This document shows, piece by piece, positions 13,374 through 15,578 of a stretch of DNA of 15,578 nt. Positions within the stretch are counted from its first letter, which is position 1, and each line of letters starts with the position of its first letter. The position numbers and the translations under genes are program-made. The notes beneath the pieces were generated by a model. The model saw only the letters and a program-made list of their open reading frames with translations. It searched no databases and had not been told where the DNA came from. This DNA comes from Oscillospiraceae bacterium (lineage in GTDB: Bacteria; Bacillota_A; Clostridia; Oscillospirales; Oscillospiraceae), in NCBI GenBank assembly GCA_017415945.1, contig JAFQDR010000137.1:1-15578 (forward strand), read 5' to 3'.

Positions 13374-15317
13374 TTATCCAAGCTGAGAACCTGCGGGGAT
13401 GGAGTCATCCAGCATCAGCAGATGCAGCTCTTCCTTGCCGTCTACTTCCTTCACAGCGGACAGCAGCATACCGCAGGATTCCTGTCCCATCATCTTGCGG
13501 GGAGGCAGGTTCAGAATCGCAACAACGGTCTTGCCCACCAGTGCTTCGTGGTCGGGGTAGAACTTACGGATGCCGCTCAAAATCTGGCGGGGCTTGCCGC
13601 TGCCGTCATCCAGCCGGAACTTCAGCAACTTTTCGCTCTTCTTGATGGTTTCAACGCTGAGAACCTTGCACACGCGCATATCACACTTGATGAAGTCATC
13701 GAAGCTCACATCGGGCAGAACGGGCTTGGACTCGGGCAGCTTGGGGGCGGTGAGCTTTTCCAGCTCTTCCAGTTCCTTCTTCAGATCAATGCGGGGGAAC
13801 AGGGTGTCGCCCTTCTGTACGGTCACATCAGCACGCAGTGCACCGAAGGATGCAGCGGAGTCCCAATCGGTTTCAGTTGCGCCGATCTGTGCGAAGATCT
13901 TTTCGCAGCTTGCGGGCATAACGGGCTGCAGCAGAACAGTGCAGATACGGATGGCTTCCAGCAGATTGTACATAACGGTAGCCAGACGGGTCTTGTTGGC
14001 CTCGTCCTTTGCCAGCTGCCAGGGAGCGGTCTCGTCAATGTACTTGTTGGCGCGGGCAATGACCTTCATGACCTCTGCCATAGCCTGCTGAGGAGCGAAC
14101 TTATCCATCAGCGCAGCGTAGGTTTCGCGCAGGCCGCCTGCCATAGCCAGCAGCTCGCCGTCTACGTCAGCAGCTTCGCGTTCGGTGGGCAGGGTGCCGC
14201 CGAAGTACTTGATGACCATGGAAACGGTGCGGGACACCAGATTGCCCAGATCGTTTGCCAGGTCGGTATTGATGCGGGTAATGAGGGTCTCGTTGGAGAA
14301 GTTGCCGTCGGAGCCCAGAGGGAATTCACGGATCAGGAAGTAGCGCAGGGCATCCACACCGTAGCGCTCTGCCAGCAGGTAGGGGTCCACAACGTTGCCC
14401 TTGGACTTGGACATCTTGCCGCCGTCCAGCAGCAGCCAGCCGTGACCGAATACCTTCTTGGGCAGGGGCAGACCCATGCTCATGCAGAATGCGGGCCAGA
14501 TGATGGAGTGGAAACGGACGATTTCCTTACCAACCATATGGACATCTGCGGGCCAGTACTTGTCGTAATCATTGTAGCGGTCGTTCATGAAGCCCATAGC
14601 GGTCATGTAGTTGAACAGTGCGTCCACCCAAACGTAAACCACGTGGCCTTCGTCGAAGTCAACGGGAACGCCCCAGGAGAAGCTGGTGCGGGATACGCAC
14701 AGGTCTTCCAGACCGGGCTTGATGAAGTTGTTGATCATTTCGTTGACGCGGGAGCGGGGTTCCAGGAATTCGCCGCCTTCCAGCAATTCCTGAATGGGCT
14801 TTGCGTACTTGCTCAGCTTGAAGAAGTATGCTTCTTCCTGTGCGGGCTTGACTTCACGGCCGCAGTCGGGGCACTTGCCGTCTACCAGCTGGGATTCGGT
14901 CCAGAAGCTTTCGCAGGGAGTGCAGTACATGCCTTCATAGTGGCCCTTGTAGATGTCGCCGTTGTCGTACATTGCCTTGAATACCTTCTGGATTGCTTCC
15001 ACATGGTAGTCATCGGTGGTACGGATGAAACGGTCGTTGGAAATGTTCATCAGCTTCCACAGATCCTTGACACCGCGTTCGCCTTCAACGATGTTGTCAA
15101 CGAACTGCTGGGGAGTCACGCCTGCTTCCTTTGCCTTTTCTTCGATCTTCTGGCCGTGTTCATCGGTGCCGGTCAGGAACATGACGTCCTTACCCAGCAG
15201 TCTCTGGTAACGTGCAATGGTATCGGTGACAACCGTGCAGTAGGTGTGACCGATGTGCAGTTTATCGGAGGGATAGTAAATGGGAGTTGTGATATAAAAC
15301 TTTCCCTTGTTTTCCAT
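13374..15317 (-). CDS. metG: Methionyl-tRNA synthetase with C-terminal tRNA-binding domain
   Basis: A 647-residue class I aminoacyl-tRNA synthetase that charges tRNA-Met in the cytoplasm. The Rossmann core has HIGH at 21-24 and KMSKS at 301-305. A zinc-knuckle insertion carries C132, C135, C149 and C152 (CTPC...CPDC). The anticodon-binding helical domain follows (about 350-540), and residues about 545-647 are the Trbp111/EMAP-like tRNA-binding domain used for dimerisation. I start at ATG 15317 (MENKGKFYITTP) because AAGGAG lies 9 nt upstream. An in-frame ATG at 15350 overlaps the stop of the preceding gene (ATGA) but lacks a ribosome site and would add 11 residues. No T-box leader is in the window. 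Confidence 0.98.
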   Translation of the reverse strand: MENKGKFYITTPIYYPSDKLHIGHTYCTVVTDTIARYQRLLGKDVMFLTGTDEHGQKIEEKAKEAGVTPQQFVDNIVEGERGVKDLWKLMNISNDRFIRTTDDYHVEAIQKVFKAMYDNGDIYKGHYEGMYCTPCESFWTESQLVDGKCPDCGREVKPAQEEAYFFKLSKYAKPIQELLEGGEFLEPRSRVNEMINNFIKPGLEDLCVSRTSFSWGVPVDFDEGHVVYVWVDALFNYMTAMGFMNDRYNDYDKYWPADVHMVGKEIVRFHSIIWPAFCMSMGLPLPKKVFGHGWLLLDGGKMSKSKGNVVDPYLLAERYGVDALRYFLIREFPLGSDGNFSNETLITRINTDLANDLGNLVSRTVSMVIKYFGGTLPTEREAADVDGELLAMAGGLRETYAALMDKFAPQQAMAEVMKVIARANKYIDETAPWQLAKDEANKTRLATVMYNLLEAIRICTVLLQPVMPASCEKIFAQIGATETDWDSAASFGALRADVTVQKGDTLFPRIDLKKELEELEKLTAPKLPESKPVLPDVSFDDFIKCDMRVCKVLSVETIKKSEKLLKFRLDDGSGKPRQILSGIRKFYPDHEALVGKTVVAILNLPPRKMMGQESCGMLLSAVKEVDGKEELHLLMLDDSIPAGSQLG

Positions 15318-15346
15318 GATTGGTTTCTCCTTCGTTTCTCTATTTC

Positions 15347-15578
15347 TCATTGGGCAGGAGTGGGTTCACTCTGCCCGGTTTGTTCGGTTACGGGTGCCTC
15401 GGGCACGGGCGTGGGTTCCGGAGTCGGTGCCGGAGTCGGTTCGGGTGTAGGCTCCGGGGTCGGAACCGGTGTGGGCGACGGTGTCACTACAATCGCAGGA
15501 CTGGGTGTCACCACGACTGCAGGTGTCGGCGGTGCCTCAGGTTCAGGGCTGGGTGTCACCACCGGCGTCGGCGACGGC
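15347..15578 (-). CDS. C-terminal end of a Pro/Thr/Glu-rich repeat protein (partial)
   Basis: The reading frame is open from the window edge to a TGA at 15347-15349, giving the last 76 or so residues of a longer protein whose start is outside. It is made of VTPSP and PTPEP type repeats and ends in EPTPAQ. The DNA repeats too (CTGGGTGTCACCAC at 15501-15514 and 15549-15562). Such tails can be disordered linkers of surface proteins or extensions of cytoplasmic ones. It lies 29 nt before the chosen metG start and is probably in the same operon. PSP1/RicT-type genes can sit upstream of metG in Bacillota, but nothing here shows that family. Confidence 0.7.
   Translation of the reverse strand, partial: PSPTPVVTPSPEPEAPPTPAVVVTPSPAIVVTPSPTPVPTPEPTPEPTPAPTPEPTPVPEAPVTEQTGQSEPTPAQ

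Noticed and set aside
13211..13408. 65-codon minus-strand frame downstream of metG
   Set aside because: It overlaps the end of metG and consists mostly of palindromic sequence; no coding evidence.

Overview
The window looks like a chromosome segment from a Gram-positive anaerobe of the Clostridia, probably an Oscillospiraceae-type gut bacterium. This is inferred from the ylxM-ffh-rpsP-khpA-rimM-trmD gene order typical of Bacillota, the YmfF/YmfH M16 protein pair, strong GGAGG-type ribosome binding sites, GC-rich codon use, and spacers packed with small palindromic repeats. No rRNA, tRNA, CRISPR array, transposase or phage gene is visible.

Left part (126-5815, minus strand): a translation and protein-export operon read right to left. 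It runs ylxM, ffh, rpsP, khpA, then a terminator-like hairpin and a 168-bp repeat, then rimM, a trmD fused to a GNAT acetyltransferase-like domain, rsmA/ksgA, and a small DtxR/MntR-type metal regulator with its own candidate promoter. A perfect-consensus promoter drives ylxM and a strong terminator lies just past the regulator. The products cover SRP targeting (Ffh, YlxM), 30S assembly (S16, RimM, RsmA), tRNA modification (TrmD) and RNA binding (KhpA).

Middle (6194-10424, plus strand): an extended -10 promoter followed by two M16 peptidase-like genes (ymfF-like without zinc motif, ymfH-like with HxxEH), lgt (lipoprotein diacylglyceryl transferase), and an unrecognised very acidic protein. A bidirectional terminator follows.

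Right part (10657-15578, minus strand): the C-terminal end of a Pro/Thr-rich protein, metG (methionyl-tRNA synthetase with C-terminal tRNA-binding domain), a terminator, then a promoter and a two-gene unit encoding a large lipoprotein and a small multi-pass membrane protein.

The most notable non-genic content is the repeats. Three elements of 107-115 bp (5983-6097, 10543-10649, 13009-13115), plus one half element at the left edge, each consist of two inverted hairpins footed by GTAG/CTAC. Stem changes between copies are compensated, so the layout resembles REP/BIME elements. Two other inverted-repeat elements (3242-3409, 12897-12986) and a hairpin-rich metG 3' region (13188-13343) are also present. 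I see no clear new defence or metabolic system. The best candidates for novelty are the TrmD-GNAT fusion, the REP/BIME-like family and the acidic protein downstream of lgt.
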